Assembly: GCA_030037185.1 (NCBI GenBank)
Contig: JASHRR010001256.1
Span: forward strand, 1 to 15,073
Source of the DNA: Xanthobacteraceae bacterium
GTDB lineage: Bacteria; Pseudomonadota; Alphaproteobacteria; Rhizobiales; Xanthobacteraceae
Reading direction: 5' to 3'
DNA length: 15,073 bases
Position 1 is the stretch's first letter, and each line of letters starts with the position of its first letter. Below the pieces are notes generated by a model. It did not search any database and was not told the DNA's origin. It saw nothing but the letters and a program-made list of their open reading frames with translations. Shown piece by piece: positions 1-7,292 of the stretch. Made by a program: the position numbers and the translations under genes.

Positions 1-1
1 C

Positions 2-103
2 TCGCTGCTCGATGGACCTGCGATCGCGGCCGTCAAGGAGCTCAGAAACCGCAAAGGTGACAAGCGAACGAAGGGAACAAAATACCCTGCTCGAGAATTC
101 TAG
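2..103 (+). CDS. C-terminal fragment of an unidentified protein (partial)
   Basis: One frame is open from the window edge to a TAG at 101-103 and would give a 33-residue C-terminal tail rich in Lys and Arg (ending KYPAREF). The first part has the G/C-ending codon choice typical of this DNA; the last dozen codons do not. I recognise no family. The stop lies 40 bases before the first ATG of the peroxidase gene, so it could be an upstream operon member. A stop-free run this short is weak evidence on its own. Confidence 0.25.
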   Translation, partial: SLLDGPAIAAVKELRNRKGDKRTKGTKYPAREF

Positions 104-139
104 TTGCTCCGAAGAGCCTTCGGCACGTCGATTGTGTTG

Positions 140-169
140 GCGATGGACATGCCGGCAATGGACATGCCG
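140..169 (+). repeat. Tandem 15-bp repeat carrying four in-frame ATG codons
   Basis: Two adjacent 15-base units (140-154 and 155-169) differ at one position and each encode A-M-D-M-P. They supply four in-frame ATGs at the start of the peroxidase gene, which makes its true start ambiguous. If translated, the product starts with a Met/Asp-rich MDMPAMDMP tail on the cytoplasmic side of the membrane anchor. Confidence 0.85.
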
Positions 170-1150
170 CGCTTGGCCCCTAAGGCAATCCTCAGAAGAC
201 TTGTTGCGATCGCCGCGATCGTCCTGGGCGCGGCGGTCGTTTTCGCTTACACCGGCGTCTGGCTCAGCCCGCACCGTCTCACTCCCGACCGTATGGTCGC
301 GGCGCTGAGTGATCGTGGCGGCAACCCGCTCGGTCATCGGTGCAATCATTCGAAAGGCACCTGCTTGACCGGTACGTTCGAGGCGAACGGTGCCGGAGTG
401 CAGCTTTCGACCGCACCGATTTTTACAGCCGGAAACTATCCGGTCATCGGCCGGTTCGCCATCGCAATTGGCAATCCCAATGCAGCAGATGCCTCGGGCC
501 GTGTCCGCAGCATGGCCATACGTGTTGTCACGTCGGGTGGACAGGAACGGCGAAGCGGCATGAATGATAGTCCGATGTTCGTCGTTGCCACGCCGCAGGC
601 CTTCTATGAAATGACATTGGCGCAGGATGTTGATCCGGCAACTGGAAAACCAAATCCCGCTGCATCCGAGCGCTTCTTCGCGGCACATCCCGAAGCTCAA
701 CCTGCCGATGGACAGAGTGAGCTTGTGCGCTGGTCCATGCAGCACACAGTGCCGGAGCATTTCGTCGATCATGCGACGCTGGAAAAACTCGGTCCGGATT
801 TTCTCGCGCAAGATCTTAAGCAACGCCTCGCGCAGGGACCGCTGTCTTGGCGCCTTGTCGCGCCCCTGGCGCAGCCGGGCGATCCGTCGAACGACGCAAC
901 GAAAGTGTGGCCCGCTGATCGAGAGCATGTCGATATCGGGACGCTTAGCGTCCGACAAGCGCAAGACGAGGCAGACGGACCGTGCCGGGACTACAATTAT
1001 GACCCGACCATCCTGCCGGTCGGCATCGAGGTCTCCGACGATCCGCTCCTTGCTGCGCGCTCCTTCGCCTATGCGAAGTCGTTCGATCTGCGTACCGCTG
1101 AGAGCGCTGACTATCCGAGGACCTCGCGGGCGTCGGGGGCCGCACAGTGA
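143..1150 (+). CDS. srpA: Membrane-anchored catalase-family heme peroxidase (SrpA-like)
   Basis: This is a small catalase-fold heme protein of about 335 residues, far shorter than classical catalases, and should reduce peroxides using an electron donor. Residues about 19-40 (numbered from the ATG at 143) form one hydrophobic segment after an Arg/Lys-rich stretch, so the enzyme domain should face the periplasm. The catalase signatures are visible. The distal His is H69 in NHSKG, the distal Asn is N141 in MNDSPMF, and the proximal heme Tyr is Y310 in RSFAY (RxxxY), preceded by a conserved-looking PVGIE stretch. Cys67 and Cys74 flank the distal His and could form a disulfide. The start is uncertain: in-frame ATGs lie at 143, 149, 158 and 164 and a TTG at 104, none with a clear Shine-Dalgarno. 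The 164 start gives the most family-like N-terminus (MPRLAP). The stop overlaps the next gene by 4 bases. The family call is strong; the electron donor is inferred. Confidence 0.88.
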   Translation: MDMPAMDMPRLAPKAILRRLVAIAAIVLGAAVVFAYTGVWLSPHRLTPDRMVAALSDRGGNPLGHRCNHSKGTCLTGTFEANGAGVQLSTAPIFTAGNYPVIGRFAIAIGNPNAADASGRVRSMAIRVVTSGGQERRSGMNDSPMFVVATPQAFYEMTLAQDVDPATGKPNPAASERFFAAHPEAQPADGQSELVRWSMQHTVPEHFVDHATLEKLGPDFLAQDLKQRLAQGPLSWRLVAPLAQPGDPSNDATKVWPADREHVDIGTLSVRQAQDEADGPCRDYNYDPTILPVGIEVSDDPLLAARSFAYAKSFDLRTAESADYPRTSRASGAAQ

Positions 1151-1734
1151 CAGGATATTTCACTCCGCTGCAACGGACGTTGCATTGGCTGATGGCGGCC
1201 ATGGTTCTCTCCACGCTGTTTATCGGCATCGGCATGGTCTCGACGCTGCAACCCAAATTTCTCACGCTGATCGCAATCCATCGGCCCTTGGGTATCGCGA
1301 TCTTGCTGCTTGCCATATTCCGTCTCCGCGTGCGGCTGCGGCGCGGGGCGCCATCGCTGCCAGCGGATCTGCCGCTTTGGCAAGCGATCAGCGCTAAGGC
1401 TTCTCACTACCTTCTCTGCGCCTTGCTGATCGCCATGCCGCTGGTCGGTTGGTCGATGCTTTCAGCTGGTGGCTATCCGATCGTTTTCGGTGGACCGGTC
1501 CATCTGCCGAAGATTATGCCGCACAATGACGAGCTTTATGCCTTCCTGCGCAGCGCCCATACGATTCTCGCATTTCTGTTCTTCGCGACCATCCTTCTCC
1601 ATGTCGGGGCCGCGCTCTTTCATGCGCTGATACGGCAGGACGGCGTGTTTCCGAGTATGGCGGGGCGATGGCAGCAACTGATCGACGGAAGTCACCCATT
1701 CCAAAATCGAAGATTCGAGTTAGGACATGGATAG
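1147..1734 (+). CDS. cybB: Cytochrome b561 (CybB-like di-heme membrane protein)
   Basis: This is a four-helix membrane cytochrome b of 195 residues, the usual length for bacterial b561, which moves electrons between quinol and a partner. The N-terminal FTPLQRTLHW motif is characteristic. Histidines fit the two-heme arrangement: H13 and H45 in the first two helices, then H138 and H152 in the fourth region. H87 and H159 are additional. Hydrophobic helices lie near residues 12-32, 40-60, 85-105 and 136-162. The GTG start at 1147 overlaps the TGA of the peroxidase gene (GTGA), indicating translational coupling, and a G-rich run just upstream can serve as ribosome binding site. The tight pairing suggests that b561 is the electron donor to the periplasmic peroxidase; that role is inferred from context. 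No defect is seen. Confidence 0.93.
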   Translation: MTGYFTPLQRTLHWLMAAMVLSTLFIGIGMVSTLQPKFLTLIAIHRPLGIAILLLAIFRLRVRLRRGAPSLPADLPLWQAISAKASHYLLCALLIAMPLVGWSMLSAGGYPIVFGGPVHLPKIMPHNDELYAFLRSAHTILAFLFFATILLHVGAALFHALIRQDGVFPSMAGRWQQLIDGSHPFQNRRFELGHG

Positions 1735-1843
1735 CAGTCCGGCTGTCGATGCCGTCGTCGCGCGCACGGAGCTCGCAATGCCGCCCGCACTCATCGTCGA
1801 GATGGCGAAGGGCTTTTCGCTCTGCATGGTGAACGGATCATGA
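1727..1843 (+). CDS. Small ORF of unknown function between cybB and cydA
   Basis: A 38-residue ORF starts with an ATG overlapping the last codons of cybB (ATG at 1727, cybB stop at 1732-1734) and ends at TGA 1841-1843. The product begins MDSSPAVDAV and contains the hydrophobic stretch MPPALIVEMAKGFSLCMV, too short and too charged for a confident membrane helix. Codons end mostly in G or C, as in the neighbours. I recognise no family. It could be a genuine small operon peptide, a leader that couples cybB to cydA translation, or the stump of a lost gene. CydX-type bd accessory peptides look different, with one long hydrophobic helix, and normally follow cydB. Confidence 0.35.
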   Translation: MDSSPAVDAVVARTELAMPPALIVEMAKGFSLCMVNGS

Positions 1844-1896
1844 GCGGTCGTGCCGACGAAATCATCGACCTCGCGAACACCAATCTTTGCCGCTGA
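1840..1896 (+). CDS. Tiny ORF overlapping the preceding small ORF (ATGA)
   Basis: An 18-codon ORF (MSGRADEIIDLANTNLCR) starts in an ATGA overlap with the stop of the previous ORF and ends 12 bases before the cydA ATG. Its stop touches the cydA Shine-Dalgarno (GAGGAG, 1895-1900). Ribosomes could therefore be handed from cybB through two mini-ORFs to cydA. Equally, both may be remnants of one frameshifted gene. No function can be assigned. Confidence 0.25.
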   Translation: MSGRADEIIDLANTNLCR

Positions 1897-1908
1897 GGAG
1901 AATAGGCC

Positions 1909-3318
1909 ATGGAGCCCACAGCGCTTCTCCTGTCCCGGGTACAGTGGGCGTTCACGATTTCGTTTCACATCATCTTTCCGGCGTTCACCATCGGGCTCGC
2001 GGCGTGGCTCACGGTTCTGGAGGCACTTCACTTCGCGACCGGGCGTCCTGCCTATCGTCTGATCTTTGAATTCTGGCTGAAGATTTTCGGTGTGGTGTTT
2101 GGGCTCGGCGTTGTCTCCGGGATTGTCATGGCGTTCCAGTTCGGCACCAACTGGAGCGAGTTGTCGCGGATGTCGGGACCCATCCAGGGCCCGTTGTTGT
2201 CCTACGAGACCTTCACGGGCTTCGCCTTGGAGGCGAGCTTCTTCGGCATCCTGCTGTTTGGCCGGTCTCGCGTGCCGCCGTGGTTTTATCTGTTTTCGAC
2301 CGCGATGGTCGCATTCGGCACCGCAATGTCAGCCTTCTGGATCATGACGAACAACACCTGGATGCAGGTGCCGGTCGGCTACGCCAGCGAGCGGGGCATG
2401 TTCGCTCCGACCGACTGGTTCAAGATTGTCCTCAATCCGGTCGTCTGGATGCGCTTCCCCCATATGCTTGTCGCGGCGTTCCTCACTGGCGCATTCTGCG
2501 TCGCGGCAACCGGCGCATGGTACCTGCTGCGCGGAAGGTTTGCCGCCGAGGCGCGGGTCATGCTGCGCATGGGGCTGTATCTCGCGACGATACTCCTGCC
2601 GGTGCAGCTTTTCTTCGGGCATCTCAACGGCGGCTACGTCCATGAGTATCAGCCGGCCAAGTTCGCCGCCATCGAAGCCCGCTGGCATGACGAGCAGCCG
2701 GCCGCCGAGGTCCTCATTGGAATCCCCGATCCGGCAACGGAGAGCAACAAATATGCGCTAACGATCCCCGTCCTCGGCAGCCTCATCGCAAGCTTGAGCT
2801 TCACCTCTAAGGAGGTCGGGCTGACCGACTTTCCACCCCAGGACCGGCCTCCAATGCTCATCCCTTTCTTTGCATTCCGGATCATGGTCGGCTGTTGGCT
2901 GATCATGCTGGTGCTCGCCGGGGCTGGATCCTATTCGATCGCCAAGGGCCACATCGAGGAAAATCGGCCCTTGCTATGGGCGACATTCCTTAGCTTTCCC
3001 CTGCCGTTCGTCGCGATACTGACCGGCTGGTTCACCGCGGAGGTGGGCCGCCAGCCCTGGACCATTTACGGCGTACTGCGCACCGCGGACGCCGTAACGC
3101 CGTTCCTGACGGCGCGCTCAGCGACGATCTCGCTTGTCGTTTATTGCGCAATCTACCTCTTCATCTTTGCCTTCGGCAGTTTCTACATTCACCGGCTGCT
3201 GCGCGCGGGCCCGGTCGGGCATCTCGCTCTGCCGCCGATGGCCGCTATCCCCAACCGGCCCATGTCGGTCGTCGAGCCGCACACCGGGGACGTTCTTCAC
3301 ATTCCGACGGGAGAGTAA
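1909..3318 (+). CDS. cydA: Cytochrome bd ubiquinol oxidase subunit I (CIO-type, CydA/CioA)
   Basis: This is the quinol-oxidising, heme-bearing subunit of a cytochrome bd terminal oxidase, which reduces oxygen to water with quinol electrons without pumping protons. It has 469 residues, lacking the long C-terminal Q-loop insert of the E. coli type, so it belongs with the short Q-loop, cyanide-insensitive (CIO) oxidases. Visible key residues are His20 (SFHIIFP, heme b595), Glu100 and Glu108 (YETFTGFALE, proton path), His185 (FPHMLVA) and Met326 (FRIMVG) for heme b558, and the Q-loop QPAK plus a following Glu (K251, E256). The GWFTAEVGRQPW signature lies at residues 373-384. A strong Shine-Dalgarno GAGGAG lies 8 bases before the ATG. 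cydB follows after 2 bases. No anaerobic FNR/FixK box (TTGAT-N4-ATCAA) was found upstream. The gene appears intact. Confidence 0.97.
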   Translation: MEPTALLLSRVQWAFTISFHIIFPAFTIGLAAWLTVLEALHFATGRPAYRLIFEFWLKIFGVVFGLGVVSGIVMAFQFGTNWSELSRMSGPIQGPLLSYETFTGFALEASFFGILLFGRSRVPPWFYLFSTAMVAFGTAMSAFWIMTNNTWMQVPVGYASERGMFAPTDWFKIVLNPVVWMRFPHMLVAAFLTGAFCVAATGAWYLLRGRFAAEARVMLRMGLYLATILLPVQLFFGHLNGGYVHEYQPAKFAAIEARWHDEQPAAEVLIGIPDPATESNKYALTIPVLGSLIASLSFTSKEVGLTDFPPQDRPPMLIPFFAFRIMVGCWLIMLVLAGAGSYSIAKGHIEENRPLLWATFLSFPLPFVAILTGWFTAEVGRQPWTIYGVLRTADAVTPFLTARSATISLVVYCAIYLFIFAFGSFYIHRLLRAGPVGHLALPPMAAIPNRPMSVVEPHTGDVLHIPTGE

Positions 3319-3320
3319 CG

Positions 3321-4307
3321 ATGGCCATGTTCTGGATTGCGGTGCTCGCCATCAGCATCCTGCTTTACGTCCTGCTAGACGGCTTCGACCTCGGCGTCGG
3401 CATGCTTTTCGGCGCGGCGCGGGACGAGCCACAGCGGCACGCCATGATAAATGCGGTGGCGCCGATCTGGGACGGCAACGAGACCTGGCTTGTCGTATCC
3501 GGCGTGATCCTGTGGGGCGCGTTTCCGATCGTCTATTCAACGCTGATGTCGGCGTTCTATCTGCCGGTGCTGTTGATGCTGGCGGGGCTGATCCTGCGCG
3601 GCGTGGCGTTCGAGTTCCGGCGCAAGGCCGAACGAATGCGCTGGATCTGGAACGCGAGCTTTGCGGGCGGATCGCTTGTCGCGGCATTCATGCAGGGCCT
3701 GATGGTGGGCTCACTGGCGAAGGGCCTGCCGTTTGCCGAAGGTCGCTACGTTGGCGGCGAATTCGGCTGGCTCAGCGCCTTTGCGGTGCTTTGCGGTATC
3801 GGCCTGTGTGTCGGCTATGCGCTTCTTGGCGGTTGCTGGCTCGTCAGAAAATGTGAAGGCGAGGTGCGCGACATCGCTTATCGCTTCATTCCCTATTTGT
3901 CGATCGGGCTGCTCGTCTTCCTGGCCGTCGTGTTCGTCTATGCCATGGTCGAAGATCTTGAGGTCATGAGGCGATGGCTCGAGCGGCCGTATTTGTTTAT
4001 TTTCCCGATCATCGGCGGGCTTGCCACGATCGTCATCGCCGCAACCGTTCGCCGCCGCCAGGATGGACCGCCCTTCGCCATGGTGACACTCATTTTCATG
4101 GCGGCCTTCGGGACGCTCGCGATCTCATTCTGGCCCTACATGATCCCCTTCGCCATCACCGTCGCGGATGCCGCGGCCCCTCATTCCTCCCTCGCGTTCA
4201 TGTTCTGGGGAGCAGGACTTTTCGTCTTCCCGCTCATGCTCCTCTACACGGCGATCAGCCTGAGTGTGTTCAGAGGGAAGGTCAGAGCAGCCGCAGACCA
4301 CTACTAA
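3321..4307 (+). CDS. cydB: Cytochrome bd ubiquinol oxidase subunit II (CydB/CioB)
   Basis: This is the second structural subunit of the bd oxidase, which pairs with CydA in the inner membrane. It has 328 residues in about eight hydrophobic helices. The N-terminal LLDGFDLGVG motif and the APIWDGNETWLV stretch are diagnostic of subunit II. A polar loop with ERMRWIWNASFAGG follows, then a C-terminal FWPYMIPFAITVADAAAP segment typical of the family. The ATG at 3321 lies 2 bases after the cydA stop with GGGAG about 7 bases upstream; a longer reading within cydA would be a shadow. The pair forms a standard cioAB unit. No CydX/DUF2474-like small membrane peptide follows, and no cydCD transporter genes are in the window. 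No lesion is seen. Confidence 0.97.
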   Translation: MAMFWIAVLAISILLYVLLDGFDLGVGMLFGAARDEPQRHAMINAVAPIWDGNETWLVVSGVILWGAFPIVYSTLMSAFYLPVLLMLAGLILRGVAFEFRRKAERMRWIWNASFAGGSLVAAFMQGLMVGSLAKGLPFAEGRYVGGEFGWLSAFAVLCGIGLCVGYALLGGCWLVRKCEGEVRDIAYRFIPYLSIGLLVFLAVVFVYAMVEDLEVMRRWLERPYLFIFPIIGGLATIVIAATVRRRQDGPPFAMVTLIFMAAFGTLAISFWPYMIPFAITVADAAAPHSSLAFMFWGAGLFVFPLMLLYTAISLSVFRGKVRAAADHY

Positions 4308-4651
4308 ATTTCGCAGCTCGTCGGTGAGCCGCGATCAGCGCGCCAATGCTGTTGCGAGCGGCTATTCAACCCGACGTTAGGGTATTCGAGGGTATCGTAC
4401 CACGGCTCGTCAAGACACCTCAGCAGCCGGTGGCACGCAGTGGCCGGCTCGGGCGGAAAACGAGCGGGATCGAGAAGAACCGCCCCTTGGCCCCGGGATG
4501 TTTCCTGATCTGGCACATGTCGGCAGTTTGGAACAAGCGAAGCCGAGTGGCGTTCAAACTCCAGATATGTCGAGCTTGGTTCTAAACTGGACGTATCAAG
4601 CGCCGCAGCATCAAGAAAGCGGGCCGGAAAGACCCGCCGAGGACGCCAATA
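4308..4651 (+). other. Intergenic stretch between cydB and pdc, no gene recognised
   Basis: These 344 bases separate the oxidase genes from pyruvate decarboxylase. Short open frames exist on both strands but show no family motif, no good ribosome binding site and no consistent codon bias. I see no convincing intrinsic terminator after cydB, only a 4-bp stem at about 4314-4327 without a T-run. A TGGCAC at 4511-4516 resembles half of a sigma-54 promoter, but the spacing to the following GC is one base short. The pdc promoter presumably lies here but cannot be pinpointed. Confidence 0.6.
4639..4643 (+). promoter_or_regulatory. Candidate Shine-Dalgarno for the upstream GTG start of pdc
   Basis: GAGGA lies 8 bases before the GTG at 4652, the only well-placed ribosome binding site leading to a standard start codon in the pdc frame. 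A second purine-rich site (AAGGCGAGG, 4785-4793) sits just before the first conserved codon, but the codon at the right distance there is GTT (4799), not a standard start. Confidence 0.45.
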
Positions 4652-6484
4652 GTGAGCATCATACCGCGTGTGAGGAGATCTTTAACCAAAGGCTCAACTA
4701 GACAGACTGCCGTCCCCCTATTTCAACAAAAGGCTCGCGACCCCGCCGCGCTCACGAAAGCGGGGCATCACCAACATCGGCGCGAAGGCGAGGTTAGTGT
4801 TTATACCGTCGGAAGCTATCTTGCGGCGCGTCTCTCCCAAATCGGGCTTAAGCATCACTTTGCTGTGGCTGGCGACTTCAACCTGGTGTTGCTCGACGAA
4901 TTATTGACTAACAAAGATTTGGAACAGGTCTATTGCTGCAATGAGCTGAACTGTGGTTACAGTGCCGAAGGATATGCGCGTGCAAACGGCGCCGCCGCTG
5001 CCGTCACCACGTTTAGCGTCGGAGCGATTTCGGCCTTCAATGCCCTGGCCGGAGCCTACGCGGAGAATTTGCCTGTCATTTTAGTGTCCGGCGCGCCGAA
5101 TACGAACGATCGTGCGACCGAACACTTGCTACACCACACGCTCGCCACCCACGACTTCGCTTATCAATTGGAGATGGCTAAGAGGATCACCTGCGCCGCC
5201 GTATCCATAACGTCGGAAGCGGATGCGCCGGGCCAGATCGATTACGCGCTTCGCACGGCGCTCCGCGACCGCAAGCCCGCTTTCATTGAGATCGCGTGCA
5301 ATATCGCCGCCGCGCCCTGCGCCGCACCCGGACCGGTCAGCTCGTTACTCAATGGGGACCGCGGCGACAGTGAAACGCTAAATGCGGCTGCGACGGCAGC
5401 TGCCGAGTTCATGCGCGAGAAGCGAAAGCCGCTTGTGCTCATTGGAAGCAAGCTGCGAGCCGCGGACGCAGAAAAGGAAGCGATCGAACTCGCCGAATCA
5501 CTCGGCTGCGCCGTCGCGGTTATGGCTGCCGCGAAGAGCTTTTTTCCGGAGGATCATCCACAATTTGCCGGTATTTATTGGGGCGAGGTCAGTTCGCCGG
5601 GAACCCGTGAGATCGTTGACTGGTCGGACGCCATCATCAGCATCGGTGCCATCTTCAACGACTATTCCACGGTGGGATGGACCGCCGAGCCGCGTGGTCC
5701 CGGTATCCTGCTCGCGGACATCAACCGGGTCCAGTTTGCTGGGCATGATTTCAGCCGCATTTGCTTACGTGACTTCCTCGCGGCCCTGGCCCGAAAGGTC
5801 CAGAAGCGCGACGCGACCATGGTCGAATTTCTACGCATTCGGAGGGCCGAGCGCGGTACCGAGTGGTCGGCCGAACCGGTTGGGCCGCTCAAGCGTGTCG
5901 AGATCGTAAGGCAGATTAATTCCCTAATAACCGCCGATACAACGGTAGTCGTCGAGACCGGTGACTCCTGGTTCAACGGCATGTTGCTCAAGCTGCCAGG
6001 TGGCGCGCGTTTCGAGATCGAGATGCAATGGGGTAGTATTGGCTGGTCGGTACCGGCTACATTCGGCTATGCGGTTGCCGCGCCACACCGTCGTGTGATC
6101 GCAATGATCGGCGATGGCTCCTTTCAACTCACCGCGCAAGAGGTGGCGCAGATGATTCGGCGCAAGCTGCCCGTCATCATCTTCTTAGTGAACAATCGTG
6201 GTTACACGATCGAGGTCGAAATCCATGATGGTCCCTACAACAATATCAAAAACTGGGACTATGCTGGTTTGCTGGAGGTCTTCAATGCGGGCGAGGGCCG
6301 CGGGCTAGGTCTGCGCGCAACCACGGGCGAAGAACTCGCCAAAGCAATCAAGCTCGCTATTGCCAACCGGGAAGGACCCACGCTGATCGAGTGCGTGATT
6401 GACCGTGATGATTGTAGCCCGCAGCTTATCTCATGGGGCCGCCTAGTGGCAAACGCGAACGCTCGTCCGCCTCGCCCGCAATAG
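4652..6484 (+). CDS. pdc: Pyruvate decarboxylase (TPP-dependent, Zymomonas/Acetobacter type)
   Basis: The enzyme converts pyruvate to acetaldehyde and CO2 in the cytoplasm using thiamine diphosphate and Mg2+. From residue 50 the protein follows the Zymomonas mobilis and Acetobacter enzymes closely ([50 protein letters not shown]). Active-site residues are all present at Zymomonas number + 48: D75, E98, H161 and H162 (LLHH), and E521 in YTIEVE. The TPP/Mg motif GDGSFQ (487-492) ends in a family-like [10 protein letters not shown]-terminal EVFNAGEG and GLR resemble Acetobacter PDC most. The family is about 560 residues; here a 49-residue Arg/His-rich N-terminal extension without relatives results from starting at GTG 4652. 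No in-frame ATG lies between 4652 and the conserved core. The core N-terminal part uses more A/T-ending codons than cydAB, compatible with transfer. No alcohol dehydrogenase gene is adjacent. Confidence 0.93.
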   Translation: MSIIPRVRRSLTKGSTRQTAVPLFQQKARDPAALTKAGHHQHRREGEVSVYTVGSYLAARLSQIGLKHHFAVAGDFNLVLLDELLTNKDLEQVYCCNELNCGYSAEGYARANGAAAAVTTFSVGAISAFNALAGAYAENLPVILVSGAPNTNDRATEHLLHHTLATHDFAYQLEMAKRITCAAVSITSEADAPGQIDYALRTALRDRKPAFIEIACNIAAAPCAAPGPVSSLLNGDRGDSETLNAAATAAAEFMREKRKPLVLIGSKLRAADAEKEAIELAESLGCAVAVMAAAKSFFPEDHPQFAGIYWGEVSSPGTREIVDWSDAIISIGAIFNDYSTVGWTAEPRGPGILLADINRVQFAGHDFSRICLRDFLAALARKVQKRDATMVEFLRIRRAERGTEWSAEPVGPLKRVEIVRQINSLITADTTVVVETGDSWFNGMLLKLPGGARFEIEMQWGSIGWSVPATFGYAVAAPHRRVIAMIGDGSFQLTAQEVAQMIRRKLPVIIFLVNNRGYTIEVEIHDGPYNNIKNWDYAGLLEVFNAGEGRGLGLRATTGEELAKAIKLAIANREGPTLIECVIDRDDCSPQLISWGRLVANANARPPRPQ

Positions 6485-6782
6485 CGTTGCGCTCAGTGGC
6501 GAACAAGCCGTGGTTGGTTCACGGCAGGGAACATGACGGAACGAACAGCGCGGCACGGCGCCCCGGGACCACTCTATTTCTGGAATGGGTCAGATTCGAC
6601 CGTCGCGGTCGATCTGGTGCCGAGGCAGCAGACGCCCCTGATAGCTTCCTGCCGGTGCCGGTAACGGAAGAGTTGGGCATCACCGGGCTTCACGATTGGT
6701 GCCGTTTCATGAAGCCCTAGCCCATTTCTCGACCTGCAACGGCGGCCACCGCCGGGCGGTCTCCGACCGAAAGGAAGAGTTC
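6485..6782 (+). other. Intergenic region with a possible frameshifted small ORF
   Basis: An ATG at 6533 with AGGGAA just upstream opens a 43-residue frame (MTERTARHGAPG... to TAA at 6662-6664). A different frame then continues with LPVPVTEELGITGLHDW to a TAG at 6718-6720. Both pieces read like protein with G/C-ending codons, so a single roughly 62-residue small gene broken by one frameshift near 6640-6655 is possible. I recognise no family. The remaining bases carry the Shine-Dalgarno (AAGGAAGA) of the cupin gene at about 6770-6777. Confidence 0.25.
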
Positions 6783-7190
6783 ATGATCCGATGTGTGAGA
6801 CTGTGGACCGGCGACGATGGCAATTCGCATTATGAGGAAGGAATAATCGATCTTTCCCGGGGCGAGAGAGGTGACGTTCTGAGCGACGCGGTCGGCGGTA
6901 TCAGTCTCTTCTTCCAGGAGACCAAATCCGGCGGATCCTATGAGTGGCACAAGGATCCGGTTCCCCGCTTTGTCGTCACGCTCAGCGGTACGCTGGAATT
7001 CGAGACACGCGGTGGCGAGCGCTTCACCATCCGCCCGGGTGACGTCCTGCTGGCCCAGGATAACACGGGCACGGGGCATCGCTGGAAGTTGATCGGCGAT
7101 GAACCTTGGCGGCGCGCTTACCTCGTGTTCCCGACGGGCGCCGCGCTTCCGTTCAAAGTCAATTCGGCCCACGGGATTCCGCATGATTAA
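6783..7190 (+). CDS. Small single-domain cupin protein
   Basis: This 135-residue protein is one cupin beta-barrel. Motif 1 is around YEWHKDPVPRFVVTLSG (residues 53-69) and motif 2 around RPGDVLLAQDNTGTGHRW (84-101). Only His56 of motif 1 and His99 of motif 2 are obvious metal ligands, so metal binding is possible but incomplete by the classic pattern. There is no signal peptide, so it is cytoplasmic. The ATG at 6783 has a good AAGGAAGA ribosome site. It lies between pdc and mqo, about 100 bases before mqo. Stand-alone cupins of this size are often small-molecule binding or isomerase-like proteins or sensors; the substrate cannot be told from sequence. The cupin call is firm, the role open. 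Confidence 0.82.
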   Translation: MIRCVRLWTGDDGNSHYEEGIIDLSRGERGDVLSDAVGGISLFFQETKSGGSYEWHKDPVPRFVVTLSGTLEFETRGGERFTIRPGDVLLAQDNTGTGHRWKLIGDEPWRRAYLVFPTGAALPFKVNSAHGIPHD

Positions 7191-7225
7191 AGGCGGGAAG
7201 GTCGCCAAGGACGTTTAGCCGCCTT
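7190..7225 (+). terminator. Weak inverted repeat after the cupin gene
   Basis: AAGGCGG (7190-7196) and CCGCCTT (7219-7225) form a perfect 7-bp inverted repeat around a 22-base loop, starting on the last base of the cupin stop codon. An alternative shorter stem CCAAGG/CCTTGG shares the right arm. No T-run follows, so this may be a Rho-type pause or an mRNA stabiliser rather than a true intrinsic terminator. Confidence 0.3.
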
Positions 7226-7292
7226 GGATTCGCGCCGATGCTGAACGGCGCGACAACACAAGGCGAGGTCTTCACAAACTGGAAAGGCCCGC

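Noticed and set aside
1735..1908. FNR/FixK operator before cydA
   Set aside because: No TTGAT-N4-ATCAA-like palindrome was found in the gap or at the start of the operon.
4308..4400. CydX or DUF2474-type small subunit after cydB
   Set aside because: Short frames here lack the single hydrophobic helix these peptides need; the best (from GTG 4324) is an 18-residue polar peptide.
4511..4526. Sigma-54-like promoter upstream of pdc (TGGCAC followed by GGCAG)
   Set aside because: The distance between the GG and GC elements is one base too short, and sigma-54 promoters do not tolerate this well.
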